Below are positions 27,773 to 36,643 of a stretch of 64,000 bases of DNA, in pieces. Each line of letters opens with the position of its first letter. Within the stretch, counting starts at the first letter, position 1. The notes beneath the pieces were generated by a model. That model had not been told where the DNA came from and did no database searches. It was given only the letters and a program-made list of their open reading frames with translations. The translations under genes and the position numbers were made by a program. The stretch is from Alphaproteobacteria bacterium (GTDB lineage Bacteria; Pseudomonadota; Alphaproteobacteria; UBA9219): positions 124,001-188,000 of the forward strand of contig JAMFSS010000001.1 in the NCBI GenBank assembly GCA_026225415.1, read 5' to 3'.

Positions 27773-29179
27773 TTGCGCCAAAACAATCTTGCCGCCCCAA
27801 CCTTGCACTTCCTTCGCGCCCACAATTTTGTCGATTGTGTAATCCGCACCCTTGACCAGAATATCGGGGCGGACGGTTTTGATAAGTTCGAGTGGCGTAT
27901 CTTCGCCAAATATCACAACATGATCAACATCGGTTAGCGAACCCAGAACGGTGCCGCGTGCCGCCTCGTTCTGCACAGGGCGCGTTTCACCTTTCAATCG
28001 TTTGACCGATGCGTCGCTGTTCAACCCGACCACCAATTTGTCGCAAGCCGAACGCGCCTGACGCAGCAACGAAATATGCCCTGGATGCAATAAATCGAAA
28101 CACCCGTTGGTGAAGCCGACCTTCAAACCCTGCTTGCGCCAACGTTCTGCTATGTCGGCCATGGCGGCCCAATCGACCACTTTGTTCTTCACGCGCTGTG
28201 CCGACCCATGCAACAACTCATGCGCCAATTCGCTGCGCGAGACAGACGCGGTGCCGACTTTGCCAACTACGATTGAACCCGCGATATTAGCGAGCTCTGC
28301 AGATTCTTCCGCCGTAAAACCGCTGGCCAAGGCCAAGGCCAAAGTTGCCGCTACGGTGTCGCCCGCGCCCGAAACATCGAAAACTTCGCGGGCCTTTGTA
28401 TGCAAATGCAGCGCGGGCTGGTCCTTGCCGACCAGACACACGCCATCCGCGCCAAGCTTCACAAGTATATTGCTAATGTTTTGCGATTCCAGCATCGGCC
28501 GCGCGGCTGCTTCGGCATCTGGCACGCTGCCGATATGTTTGCCGACCATTTCCGACAATTCCTTGCGGTTGGGGGTCAGATATGTCGCGCCCTTGTACCG
28601 CGCCAGATCGCGCCCTTTGGGATCGATGATGATGGGTTTTTTGGCTTCGCGCGCCAGGCGGATAATTTCGGTCGTCACGCGCGGCGTCAAAACACCCTTG
28701 GCATAATCGGACAAAATCACCACGCCGACATTTTTTATCAGGCCTGCGGCAGTATCGATAATTTTTTGCTCCATCGCGGCGTCAACCGGTTTGGCGGTTT
28801 CGTAATCGGCACGAAGCAATTGTTGGCCATGTGCGACATAACGGGTTTTTTGCGTGGTCGGGCGTGTGGTATCGGTCAACAGATGGATGCCGATGCCGGG
28901 TAATTCGGCAAATGCCTTGTGCAGATCCTTGCCGGTGTCGTCATTACCGATCACGCCGACAATTTCCACCTTGCCACCCAACGCAGCGATGTTGCGCACC
29001 ACGTTGCCCGCGCCGCCCAAGGTGGCGGTTTCGCGTTGCGTGTGTAACACGGGAATGGGCGCTTCGGGCGAAATGCGGTCAACCGAGCCATAGACATAAC
29101 GGTCGAGCATGACATCGCCGACGCAGAGCAGGCTTTGGTCGATAAACTGGTCAAGGCGGGCGGCGAGGTCGGACATCAC
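27722..29179 (-). CDS. hldE: Bifunctional heptose-7-phosphate kinase / heptose-1-phosphate adenylyltransferase
   Basis: The 485 residues form two domains. Residues 1-330 are a PfkB/ribokinase-type kinase (GGAGNVVRNIAALGG near the start, DPKGRDLARYKGATYLTPN, and FDVSGAGDTVAATLALAL with the catalytic base). The C-terminal 130 residues are a cytidylyltransferase-like domain with TNGCFDLLHPGHISLLRQA (HxGH). Together they make ADP-D-glycero-beta-D-manno-heptose for the LPS inner core. It is monocistronic here and divergent from fabD. Confidence 0.96.
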   Translation of the reverse strand: MMSDLAARLDQFIDQSLLCVGDVMLDRYVYGSVDRISPEAPIPVLHTQRETATLGGAGNVVRNIAALGGKVEIVGVIGNDDTGKDLHKAFAELPGIGIHLLTDTTRPTTQKTRYVAHGQQLLRADYETAKPVDAAMEQKIIDTAAGLIKNVGVVILSDYAKGVLTPRVTTEIIRLAREAKKPIIIDPKGRDLARYKGATYLTPNRKELSEMVGKHIGSVPDAEAAARPMLESQNISNILVKLGADGVCLVGKDQPALHLHTKAREVFDVSGAGDTVAATLALALASGFTAEESAELANIAGSIVVGKVGTASVSRSELAHELLHGSAQRVKNKVVDWAAMADIAERWRKQGLKVGFTNGCFDLLHPGHISLLRQARSACDKLVVGLNSDASVKRLKGETRPVQNEAARGTVLGSLTDVDHVVIFGEDTPLELIKTVRPDILVKGADYTIDKIVGAKEVQGWGGKIVLAQLVEGQSTTGTIAKMKN

Positions 29180-29281
29180 AGATTCCTAACGGTAAAAGAT
29201 GTCCCTAATAGAGCCGCTTGACTTAATTTTGACAAGTGCGTTCATTAGGCGTGATTTTGTGGTTTTTTTCAGGAGATTCGT

Positions 29282-30223
29282 ATGACACGCGCACTTATTT
29301 TTCCAGGCCAGGGCAGCCAATCCATCGGTATGGGCAAGGCGTTGGCCGATGCCTTTGCCGAGGCTAAGGATGTGTTTGCGGAAGTTGATGAGGCGTTGAA
29401 GCAAAACCTGTCCAAGCTGATGTGGGAAGGTTCGACCGAAGATTTGAAATTGACGGAAAACGCCCAACCCGCCTTGATGGCGGTCAGCATGGCCGTTATC
29501 CGCGTGTTGGATAAACAGGGTAAATTCGCGTTGCCGGCGGCGGCGAAATTCGTGGCGGGGCATAGTCTGGGCGAATATTCCGCGCTTTGTGCCGCCGGAA
29601 GTATTATGCTGTCCGATACGGCGCGGTTGTTGCGTAAACGCGGCGAGGCGATGCAGAAAGCGGTGCCGGTTGGTTTGGGCGCTATGGCGGCCTTGATCGG
29701 TGTTGATCTGGCTGCGGCGCAGGAAATCGCCGACGCCGCTGCGCAAGGTGAAGTTTGCACCGCTGCCAATGACAACGCCCCCGGGCAGGTTGTTATCAGC
29801 GGCCACACCGCGGCGGTTGACCGCGCGATTGCGATTGCCGCCGAACGCGGATTTAAACGCAGCGTTAAATTGCCGGTTTCCGCGCCGTTTCATTGTTCAT
29901 TGATGCAACCCGCCGCCGATGTGATGCAAGATGCTTTGGGTGATGTGGATATTAAAAACCCTGTCGTGCCTGTCGTGGCCAATGTCACGGCACAGGCGGT
30001 AAGTGATGCGGCCACCATTCGCGATTTGCTTGTGAAGCAGGTGACGGGTTCCGTCCGCTGGCGCGAAAGCGTTTTGTATATGAAGGAGCAGGGCGTGGCG
30101 CAATTGGTCGAATGCGGCGCGGGTAATGTCTTGGCGGGCATGACCAAACGGATTGATAAGGAAATCGTGGCATTGTCATTGTCATCGCCCGAAGAAATCG
30201 ATATTTTTTTGAAATCGCTATGA
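29282..30223 (+). CDS. fabD: Malonyl-CoA:ACP transacylase
   Basis: This 313-residue protein matches FabD, which loads malonyl groups onto acyl carrier protein for fatty acid synthesis. FPGQGSQSIGMGKAL opens the protein, the nucleophile elbow GHSLGEYSA places Ser95, and SAPFHCSLMQPA places the active-site histidine near 204. The length is standard. The stop overlaps the cutA start by 4 bp. No other fab gene lies nearby in this window. Confidence 0.96.
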   Translation: MTRALIFPGQGSQSIGMGKALADAFAEAKDVFAEVDEALKQNLSKLMWEGSTEDLKLTENAQPALMAVSMAVIRVLDKQGKFALPAAAKFVAGHSLGEYSALCAAGSIMLSDTARLLRKRGEAMQKAVPVGLGAMAALIGVDLAAAQEIADAAAQGEVCTAANDNAPGQVVISGHTAAVDRAIAIAAERGFKRSVKLPVSAPFHCSLMQPAADVMQDALGDVDIKNPVVPVVANVTAQAVSDAATIRDLLVKQVTGSVRWRESVLYMKEQGVAQLVECGAGNVLAGMTKRIDKEIVALSLSSPEEIDIFLKSL

Positions 30224-30546
30224 GTGAATTTCTGTCAGTCTATATGACGGCGCCAACGCGGGACGAAGCCGACGAAATCGCCCGCGTGTTGGTCGACGAA
30301 AGGCTTGCGGCCTGTGCCAATATATTTTGGGATGTGGCTTCCGTTTACCGGTGGCAGGGCAAGGTGGAACAGGCTCAGGAATGTGTGATTATCGCCAAAA
30401 CTACAGCCGATAAATTCGATGCGTTGCAAAAGCGCGTCAAGGAAATCCATAGTTATGATTGTCCGTGTATCGTCGCCACGGCGATAACAACAGGAAATCC
30501 TGACTATTTAGAGTGGCTTACGAAAGCTGCTTCATCAGAAATTTGA
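30220..30546 (+). CDS. cutA: CutA family divalent-cation tolerance protein
   Basis: This 108-residue protein matches CutA: an opening SVYMTAPTRDEADEIARVLVDERLAACAN, then YRWQGKVEQAQECVIIAKTTADKFDALQKRVKEIHSYDCPCIVATAI. CutA forms small trimers related to PII; a copper-tolerance role is debated. Its 3' end overlaps the stop of the convergent DUF2474 gene by 29 bp. Confidence 0.94.
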   Translation: MSEFLSVYMTAPTRDEADEIARVLVDERLAACANIFWDVASVYRWQGKVEQAQECVIIAKTTADKFDALQKRVKEIHSYDCPCIVATAITTGNPDYLEWLTKAASSEI

Positions 30547-30670
30547 TAGGGTAGGCAAGCAAGAGCGCAGCGCCCACTCCGCCACACCATAAAGTGACAA
30601 ACCACAACCATTGCCGCGCCGATTCATGCGCGGACAACCAATTTCTGGCACGATCAATATAAATGTTCAT
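30518..30670 (-). CDS. DUF2474 small membrane protein of the bd-type oxidase operon
   Basis: This 50-residue single-helix protein (core QWLWFVTLWCGGVGAALLLAYPIKFLM) begins at ATG 30670, overlapping the cydB 3' end. Size, location after cydB and the WLWFVxLW..G pattern fit DUF2474, the small protein accompanying cyanide-insensitive-type bd oxidases, comparable in place to CydX. It probably stabilises the oxidase in the inner membrane. Confidence 0.75.
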   Translation of the reverse strand: MNIYIDRARNWLSAHESARQWLWFVTLWCGGVGAALLLAYPIKFLMKQLS

Positions 30671-31673
30671 GGCTCGCCTTACCCCGGAAGATGTAATAGG
30701 AATAAGCGGTATAGGACAAAATAATCGGCAGCAAAGGCACGATGCCGACCAGCAATAAAGACAGCGTTGGCCCCGACGAAGCGGCATCCCACAATGTATA
30801 TTGGAAGGGGATAATCCATGGATACAGGCTGATGCCCAGCCCCAGATACCCCATCAGGAAAACCGCAAGGCTTAGCAAAAAGGGCGTAAATTCCGCCTTG
30901 GTGCGCAACCCGCGCCAGATAAAGAAAAACGACAATGCAGTCGCAACCGGTATCGGCATCAGATAAAAAACATTTGGCGTGCTAAACCAGAAAGTGCTGA
31001 TTTTCGGATTAAGGAACGGCATTGTGATGCTGACCACACCCATAAACAAACCGACAAAAATCAAAACATAGGATGCGGCGCGGCGGGCCCAATCCTGTGT
31101 CACATCTTCGGTTTTCATCACCAACCATGTCGACCCCAGCAACGCATAACCGCACACGACCGCCATGCCGGTGACCATGCTAAACCCTGTCGCCCAATCA
31201 AAAACGCCGCCGGAAAAATTGCGGCCTGTGATCTGTACGCCCTGCACAAACGAGCCCAGAATAACGCCTTGGGAAAAGGCCGCCGTCAGAGAACCGAAAT
31301 GAAAAGCGTAATCCCATAAACGGCGCGATTGCTCGCTGGATTTAAAACGGAATTCAAACGCCACGCCACGCGTGATAAGCCCCAACATCATCGTGATAAT
31401 CGGCATATAAAAGGCGGGCAACAAAATGGCATAGGCCAAAGGAAAAACGGCAAACAATCCGCCGCCGCCCAACACCAGCCATGTTTCGTTGCCGTCCCAG
31501 AAGGGCGCGATGGAATTCATCATCCGGTCGCGGCATTTGTCGGATGGCGCAAACGGAAACAATATGCCAATGCCCAAATCAAAGCCATCCAGCAAAACAT
31601 AAAGCAAAATGGCGGTGGCAATCAACACGCCCCAAATCAGCGGCAAATCCAGATAAGGGGAAAAATCAAACAT
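30654..31673 (-). CDS. cydB: Cytochrome bd-type ubiquinol oxidase subunit II
   Basis: The protein has 339 residues and multiple membrane helices. The opening LPLIWGVLIATAILLYVLLDGFDLGIGILFPF followed by MMNSIAPFWDGNETWLVLGGGGLFAVFPLAY is characteristic of CydB. It pairs with CydA to reduce oxygen with quinol at high affinity. Its start overlaps the cydA end by 8 bp and its end overlaps the DUF2474 gene, indicating a tight operon. Confidence 0.95.
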   Translation of the reverse strand: MFDFSPYLDLPLIWGVLIATAILLYVLLDGFDLGIGILFPFAPSDKCRDRMMNSIAPFWDGNETWLVLGGGGLFAVFPLAYAILLPAFYMPIITMMLGLITRGVAFEFRFKSSEQSRRLWDYAFHFGSLTAAFSQGVILGSFVQGVQITGRNFSGGVFDWATGFSMVTGMAVVCGYALLGSTWLVMKTEDVTQDWARRAASYVLIFVGLFMGVVSITMPFLNPKISTFWFSTPNVFYLMPIPVATALSFFFIWRGLRTKAEFTPFLLSLAVFLMGYLGLGISLYPWIIPFQYTLWDAASSGPTLSLLLVGIVPLLPIILSYTAYSYYIFRGKASHEHLY

Positions 31674-33066
31674 GGTCGGCTCCTGGCTTGATGGATTTAA
31701 TGACGGATGCCTCTGTGCTGTGCGTGTAATAGGTGCCCGCTTCTTCGGGCGCGGTGATGCCGGTGCGGATAAGTTTCAGGATGTAGTAACTGCCCGCGCC
31801 GAACACCAGAATATAGATAACAACAAAACACAACAGCGACCACGCAACCTGTGGCCCCACCAGGGCGGGCGATACGGCCTGTGCGGTGCGGATAACGCCA
31901 TAGGCAACATAAGGTTGCCGCCCGATTTCCGTGACAAACCACCCGGCCAACAAAGCGATAAAACCCGATGGCATCATCGCCATCCACCACAAATACAACC
32001 AACGGCTTTCAAATAATTTGCCACGCGCATATTGCGTGGCGCTGGTCAGGCCAATGAGGATCATAAGAACGCCAAGCCCGACCATCACGCGGAACGACCA
32101 AAACAGAGGTGCGGCCATTGGCCTGTCTTCGGGCGGAAAGGATTTCAGATTGGGGATAACGCCATCGGCATGCCCCGTTAAAATCCAACTCGCGCCGTCG
32201 GGGATGGTGATGCCATATTCGGTTTTCTCGGCCGCTTGGTTTGGCCAGCCGAACAGATACAAAGGCGCATGCGATGTGCGATCCCAATTGCCTTCCATCG
32301 CGGCGATTTTGGCCGGTTGATATTTCAACGTGTTGTCACCATGCAAATGCCCGATGAAAAGCTGCACTGGCGCGACAAGGGCGGCCATCATCACGGCCAT
32401 GCCCAACATAATCCGCGCCTGTGGCATATGCTGTTTGTTCCATAAATAAAACGCACCCACGCCGCCCACCACAAAGGCGGTGGACAGATAGGCCGCCGTG
32501 ACCATATGCGCCAAACGATACGGGAAAGACGGGTTAAAGATGATGGTCAACCAATCCGTCGGCATCAAACGCCCATCGGCGGCAATCGTAAAGCCTTGCG
32601 GCGTTTGCATCCAGCTGTTGGCCGATAAAATCCAGAAGGCCGACATCAAGGTTCCACCCGCCACAATGCAGGTCGCGACAAAATGCATGCGTGCGCTGAC
32701 CCGGTTCCACCCGAACAGCATGATGCCGAGGAAAGAGGATTCGAGAAAGAAAGCGGTCAACACTTCAAATCCGAGGAGGGGGCCCAAAACATTGGCGACG
32801 CGGTCAGAAAATATCGACCAGTTGGTGCCGAATTGATAAGACATGACAACGCCGGAAACGACGCCCATGCCGAACGCGACCGCGAATATTTTGACCCAGA
32901 ATTTATAAATATCGCGATACAAATCATTGCCGGTTGCCAACCAACGCCATTCAACCACGGCCAGAAAACTGGCCAGCCCGATGCTGAAAGCGGGAAAGAC
33001 GATGTGGAAGCTGATGGTAAACGCGAATTGAATACGCGCCAGCATGATGGGGTCGAGTGTCATCAT
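31666..33066 (-). CDS. cydA: Cytochrome bd-type ubiquinol oxidase subunit I (short Q-loop, CIO type)
   Basis: The 466 residues show CydA features: RIQFAFTISFHIVFPAFSIGLASF with the heme-ligand His, MSYQFGTNWSIFSDRVANVLGPLLGFEVLTAFFLESSFLGIMLFGW and GWFVTEIGRQPYVAYGVIRT. The Q-loop is short compared with the E. coli enzyme, which with the partner DUF2474 points to the cyanide-insensitive subgroup. It is the first gene of a three-gene operon. The 196 bp shared with the divergent pirin gene has no clear FNR site. Confidence 0.95.
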   Translation of the reverse strand: MMTLDPIMLARIQFAFTISFHIVFPAFSIGLASFLAVVEWRWLATGNDLYRDIYKFWVKIFAVAFGMGVVSGVVMSYQFGTNWSIFSDRVANVLGPLLGFEVLTAFFLESSFLGIMLFGWNRVSARMHFVATCIVAGGTLMSAFWILSANSWMQTPQGFTIAADGRLMPTDWLTIIFNPSFPYRLAHMVTAAYLSTAFVVGGVGAFYLWNKQHMPQARIMLGMAVMMAALVAPVQLFIGHLHGDNTLKYQPAKIAAMEGNWDRTSHAPLYLFGWPNQAAEKTEYGITIPDGASWILTGHADGVIPNLKSFPPEDRPMAAPLFWSFRVMVGLGVLMILIGLTSATQYARGKLFESRWLYLWWMAMMPSGFIALLAGWFVTEIGRQPYVAYGVIRTAQAVSPALVGPQVAWSLLCFVVIYILVFGAGSYYILKLIRTGITAPEEAGTYYTHSTEASVIKSIKPGADHV

Positions 33067-33262
33067 CAGATGTCTCCGGAAAGGGACGATAAGCGATGTG
33101 CCGACCCTATGCCCCTTAGGTATGGTTTTCCAGTGAAAAATAAAATAACTATTTGTGAATAAAGACTATTTTGGTACGGGATGGGGGCGGTTACCCGGCG
33201 GTAACGCCTTGAATAAACGTGTCAGCACGCCATATATAATGCGTAACAAAAGGAGCCTTGCC

Positions 33263-33961
33263 ATGATCACCATTCGTCCATCATCCGAACGCGGCCATGC
33301 CAATCACGGTTGGCTTGATACGCATTATTCATTTTCGTTTTCCGATTATCAGGACCCCGCTTATATGGGCTTTCGCGATTTGCGCGTCATCAATGACGAC
33401 CGCATTCAGGGCGGCGCGGGTTTCCCCACGCATGGGCATCGTGATATGGAAATTATCACTTACATGATCAATGGCGCGTTGGCGCACAAAGATTCCACCG
33501 GCGGCGAAGGCGTGATTAAACGCGGCGAAGTGCAAACCATGACGGCGGGCGCGGGCGTGCGCCACAGCGAATTTAACGCGTCGGCTACCGAAGCCGCGCA
33601 TTTGCTGCAGATATGGGTAATGCCTGCCAATGACGGGCTGCCCGCAGCCTATGCGCAAACGCATTTTTCGGATGCGGATAAACATAACCGTTTGTGCCGC
33701 ATTGTCGCGCCAAAAGGTGCCGGGGACGGCTTGACTATCAACCAAGATGTTTCGGTCTATGCCAGCATTTTGGATAAAGGCGCGTCTGTGGCACATGATA
33801 TCGCGCAGAACCGCGCGGCATGGGTGCAAATGGTGTCGGGCGAAATCAAATTGAATGATGTTGTGTTGAAAGCGGGTGATGGTGCGGCGATTGAGGCTGT
33901 GACTGCGCTGGCGATCACGGCACAGGATAACAGCGAATTTTTGCTGTTTGATTTGGTTTAG
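33263..33961 (+). CDS. Pirin family protein (YhaK-like)
   Basis: The protein has 232 residues from ATG 33263, with AAAAGGAG upstream; the longer frame from 33155 has no site. It is a bicupin with the pirin metal-site pattern HGHRDMEIITYMINGALAHKDSTG (His57, His59) and GVRHSEFN (His101, Glu103). Some relatives are quercetin 2,3-dioxygenases or redox-sensing regulators; the substrate is unknown here. It is monocistronic and divergent from cydA. Confidence 0.9.
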   Translation: MITIRPSSERGHANHGWLDTHYSFSFSDYQDPAYMGFRDLRVINDDRIQGGAGFPTHGHRDMEIITYMINGALAHKDSTGGEGVIKRGEVQTMTAGAGVRHSEFNASATEAAHLLQIWVMPANDGLPAAYAQTHFSDADKHNRLCRIVAPKGAGDGLTINQDVSVYASILDKGASVAHDIAQNRAAWVQMVSGEIKLNDVVLKAGDGAAIEAVTALAITAQDNSEFLLFDLV

Positions 33962-34006
33962 ATATCCTATAGTCGCGCCTGTCACCTTTTTACCGTGGAG
34001 TTTCCC

Positions 34007-34474
34007 ATGCGTTTCCCCAAAATTCTGCTCGCGGCTTTGTTTGTGATGTTTGCGACAGGCGCGCGCGCCGATGATATCGGTTGTGTTTCGACCACGGTGC
34101 GTTATCTGGGCATGGCGAATGATAAAATCTGTGTCACCGCTTTCCGCGATGAAGATGTCGGCGGCGTCGTCTGTCACATAAGCCGCGCGGAAACCGGCGG
34201 CGTCAAAGGCAAGGTAGGCGTGGCTGAAAGCCCGTCCGAAGCCTCTATCGCGTGCCACCAGACGGGGCCGATTACTATTAAGGACGGGTTGAAAGACGGC
34301 GAAAAAGTTTTCAAGGAAAACCGTTCTTTCCTGTTCAAGACTTTGCAGGTCGTGCGTTTTTATGACAAGGCGAATAACTCGCTCGTTTATCTGGCTTATT
34401 CCGACAAGATCATTAATGGTTCGCCGAAAAATGCGGTGTCGGCGGTGACAATCGCACCGTGGCCGGGGGAATAA
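34007..34474 (+). CDS. creA: CreA family periplasmic protein
   Basis: The protein has 155 residues with a signal peptide (MRFPKILLAALFVMFATGARA) and the CreA core: DDIGCVSTTVRYLGMANDKICVTAFRDEDVGGVVCHISRAETGG ... ASIACHQTGPI. Three or four cysteines could pair in the periplasm. The function of CreA is not established. GGAG precedes the ATG. A decayed region begins right after its stop. Confidence 0.9.
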   Translation: MRFPKILLAALFVMFATGARADDIGCVSTTVRYLGMANDKICVTAFRDEDVGGVVCHISRAETGGVKGKVGVAESPSEASIACHQTGPITIKDGLKDGEKVFKENRSFLFKTLQVVRFYDKANNSLVYLAYSDKIINGSPKNAVSAVTIAPWPGE

Positions 34475-34476
34475 AA

Positions 34477-34561
34477 TTAAAATGAAACAGTCGCCGTGAC
34501 CGTATCGGAATAAGAACCGACCAGGACATTCTGGCTGGTGCCAATATCCTCGATTCCAAAT
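34477..34561 (-). pseudogene. C-terminal remnant of a spore-coat-U-type (SCPU) protein
   Basis: On the minus strand this reads GTSQNVLVGSYSDTVTATVSF then a stop, closely resembling the last strand of SCPU domains, which are secreted subunits of Csu-like pili or coats. Reading further upstream gives a stop codon within a few residues, so only about 25 codons survive. No other part of the gene is visible nearby. Confidence 0.5.
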
Positions 34562-34900
34562 CAAGAAGCGATTTCGGCACTACAATATCTGATCGCCGGT
34601 GTTGGGAAGGGTGGCAATAGCTCCATCCCTAGCGGCAAGACTTTATCATTTAGTTATATCATTGAGTGATTCAGGGGGAGGGGCGAGTTGGAGCAAGGAC
34701 TTCCACTATGGGGCGGTCATGGCTGATAAGATAGACGATGAAGGCGCGACGTAAGTAAGCAAGAGATGTAGAGGCCGCTGCCGCGACGCGGATGGCCGAA
34801 TTGACAGGCGATGAGAACTGGCTGCCAGGCCATAGCGGGGTGAAGAACCTCTGTGAATACATGCTCCACTACTTTGAGACAAACTACGCCGCGAATAAAT

Positions 34901-35092
34901 CTACGGAGTGGGCCGATGCGTCGGCGGCGGCGATGCAATCAGGCAGTCCACCACAGCTGGTCGTTCCGAACTAATCGGCCGAGGTGGGAAAGGATTGTCC
35001 GGCACCAAATAGTTATAACCCACAATCGTCACGGTGACGCTGAGCGCCACTCCTACAAATGTACCTATCGCCCATTTCGCTTCGCTCTCCAT
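34901..35092 (-). CDS. Possible small single-pass membrane protein
   Basis: The frame has 63 codons from ATG 35092, with CAGGGGGT upstream at workable spacing. It has a short N-terminus (MESEAKW), one hydrophobic helix (AIGTFVGVALSVTVTIVGYNYLV) and a Pro-rich tail (NPFPPRPISSERP). No family is recognised, and it lies in otherwise decayed DNA. Confidence 0.35.
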   Translation of the reverse strand: MESEAKWAIGTFVGVALSVTVTIVGYNYLVPDNPFPPRPISSERPAVVDCLIASPPPTHRPTP

Positions 35093-35187
35093 GTTTACCC
35101 CCTGTTTGTTATTTGGCTGATAAAGTCTCCTTGTGCTTAGTGTCAGGAAAATGACATTTTGATATGAAACGTGCAATTATTGTGTCT

Positions 35188-35450
35188 TTAATGAAGATTG
35201 CAAAAAAATTTATGAATTATTTGCAAGATTTGATTAGTGAGTGGATTGGGGGATTGTCCCTCGTCGCTGTAGAGGTGAACCTTGCCGCCGAGGATGGCAT
35301 GCTTGTCGCGTTCCCAACTCATTTTGGTATCGGACATGATCCGACTCCTGACGGCCTGACGAATTGAATCCTTCGCGCCTTGAAAAGGCTGGCAAAAGTC
35401 CATCCGGCAGGCGTTCAGGACACGACTTTCACGTTTTCTTTCACATTGCA
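35188..35450 (-). pseudogene. Possible N-terminal remnant of a tyrosine recombinase
   Basis: The minus-strand frame includes MSDTKMSWERDKHAILGGKV followed by HLYSDEGQSPNPL and then runs into AT-rich unrelated sequence. The WERDKHAILGGKV segment resembles from memory the N-terminal opening of phage-type integrases of alphaproteobacteria; no catalytic R-H-R-Y region is present. The adjacent initiator tRNA gene would be a plausible target. Tentative. Confidence 0.3.
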
Positions 35451-35578
35451 GGTGCTGAACCTGACGGCCACGGGACAGCCGGTTACACAGCCTGCTTTTG
35501 TGAAAGCACTGTGAAAGTGTAATTGATTGACCCCGGAGGGCCAATCTCGTCTGTAAGTGATTGATTTTGTTATCAGGT

Positions 35579-35655
<77 letters not shown>

Positions 35656-35752
35656 CCACCTAAGTCGTGGATCCTACGCCTAAAGCGTTGGAAGAGGGGT
35701 TGTTGTGACGGGTTAACAGGTTAATGTCAACGGCTTTTAATCGCGTTCTGCT

Positions 35753-36643
35753 TTAACCCTTGTGTTTACGCGCTTTAACCGCATTCATCGATGCGAATTC
35801 GGCGCCGAAAAAAAGAATATGCGATGAATAATATACCCAAACCGCGAAAATCATAAAAGATCCTGCCGCGCCATAGGTGGTGCTGAGCGCGCTGCTGCCC
35901 AGATATAGCCCGATCAAATGTTTGCCGATTGTGAACAAAAAAGACGAAACGCCCGCCGCCATCCACACATCGTGCCATGCAATATAAATATCCGGCAGAA
36001 TTTTAAAGATCATCGCGAACAAAAGGCTGACGATAAAAAAACTGGCGATGGAATTAAAAATTTCCAGCAAAGGCGCGAGGCTGGGCAAGGTGCCGGTTAA
36101 AAAGGTGCCGATGGCGGTCAGAATAGCGCTGAGCAACAATGACACCATTAACAAAAACCCGACCCCGAAGACTATGGCGAAAGAAAGCAACCGATGTTTA
36201 AGATAATCGCCAACCTTAAAATGCGCGGATGGCGGCGCGCGCCAGATGACGTTCAGTGCGTCCTGCAATTCGATAAAAACGCCCGACGCGCTGATAAACA
36301 AAGTCGCGATGCCAATCATAAGCGCGAACAGATTATTATAAGGCTGTTGCGCGTGAAGCAGGATATGTTGCATCGCCTCTGCTCCCGCTTTGCCGATCAA
36401 ATTTTGCATTTCGGCCAACACTTGTCCGGTTGCGGCATCATGTCCCCACAGGCTGCCCGCCACCGAAGTCGCGATCAGCAACAACGGCCCGATGGAGAGC
36501 AGGCTGTAAAACGATAAAGCCGCCGACATTTGTGGCACATCATCGGCGCTCCATTTCTGGCACACGCGCTTTAAAAATATCGCGGCGTTATTTATTGTTT
36601 TTCGGAATGTCATCGGTACGCGCCGTGGTGCTGGTGTGTTCAT
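35753..36643 (-). CDS. YihY/BrkB family inner-membrane protein
   Basis: This 296-residue protein has about six membrane helices. It opens with KWSADDVPQMSAALSFYSLLSIGPLLLIATSVAG and has SGVFIELQDALNVIWRAPP and TTYGAAGSFMIFAVWVYYSSHILFFGAEFASM, the conserved YihY blocks. The family is widespread and its function unsettled; older links to RNase BN are not accepted. ATG 36613 is an alternative start. It overlaps the asmA 3' end, suggesting cotranscription. Confidence 0.9.
   Translation of the reverse strand: MNTPAPRRVPMTFRKTINNAAIFLKRVCQKWSADDVPQMSAALSFYSLLSIGPLLLIATSVAGSLWGHDAATGQVLAEMQNLIGKAGAEAMQHILLHAQQPYNNLFALMIGIATLFISASGVFIELQDALNVIWRAPPSAHFKVGDYLKHRLLSFAIVFGVGFLLMVSLLLSAILTAIGTFLTGTLPSLAPLLEIFNSIASFFIVSLLFAMIFKILPDIYIAWHDVWMAAGVSSFLFTIGKHLIGLYLGSSALSTTYGAAGSFMIFAVWVYYSSHILFFGAEFASMNAVKARKHKG

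Larger units (their letters stand above)
34562..35578. other. Decayed region of about 1 kb next to initiator tRNA
   Basis: No convincing full-length gene is seen. A plus-strand open tail ends at 34669 (ISALQYLIAGVGKGG ... SFSYIIE). A plus-strand 60-codon frame lies at 34792-34974 (MAELTGDENWLPGHSG) with an upstream in-frame stop, and is possibly a broken gene. A minus-strand small frame at 34901-35092 is listed separately. The minus-strand segment at about 35220-35450 may be an integrase remnant. Together these look like the remains of an element that once used the tRNA as a target. Confidence 0.5.

Noticed and set aside
35164-35367. 67-codon plus-strand frame near the initiator tRNA
   Set aside because: No ribosome site, no domain pattern, and it overlaps the possible integrase remnant on the other strand.
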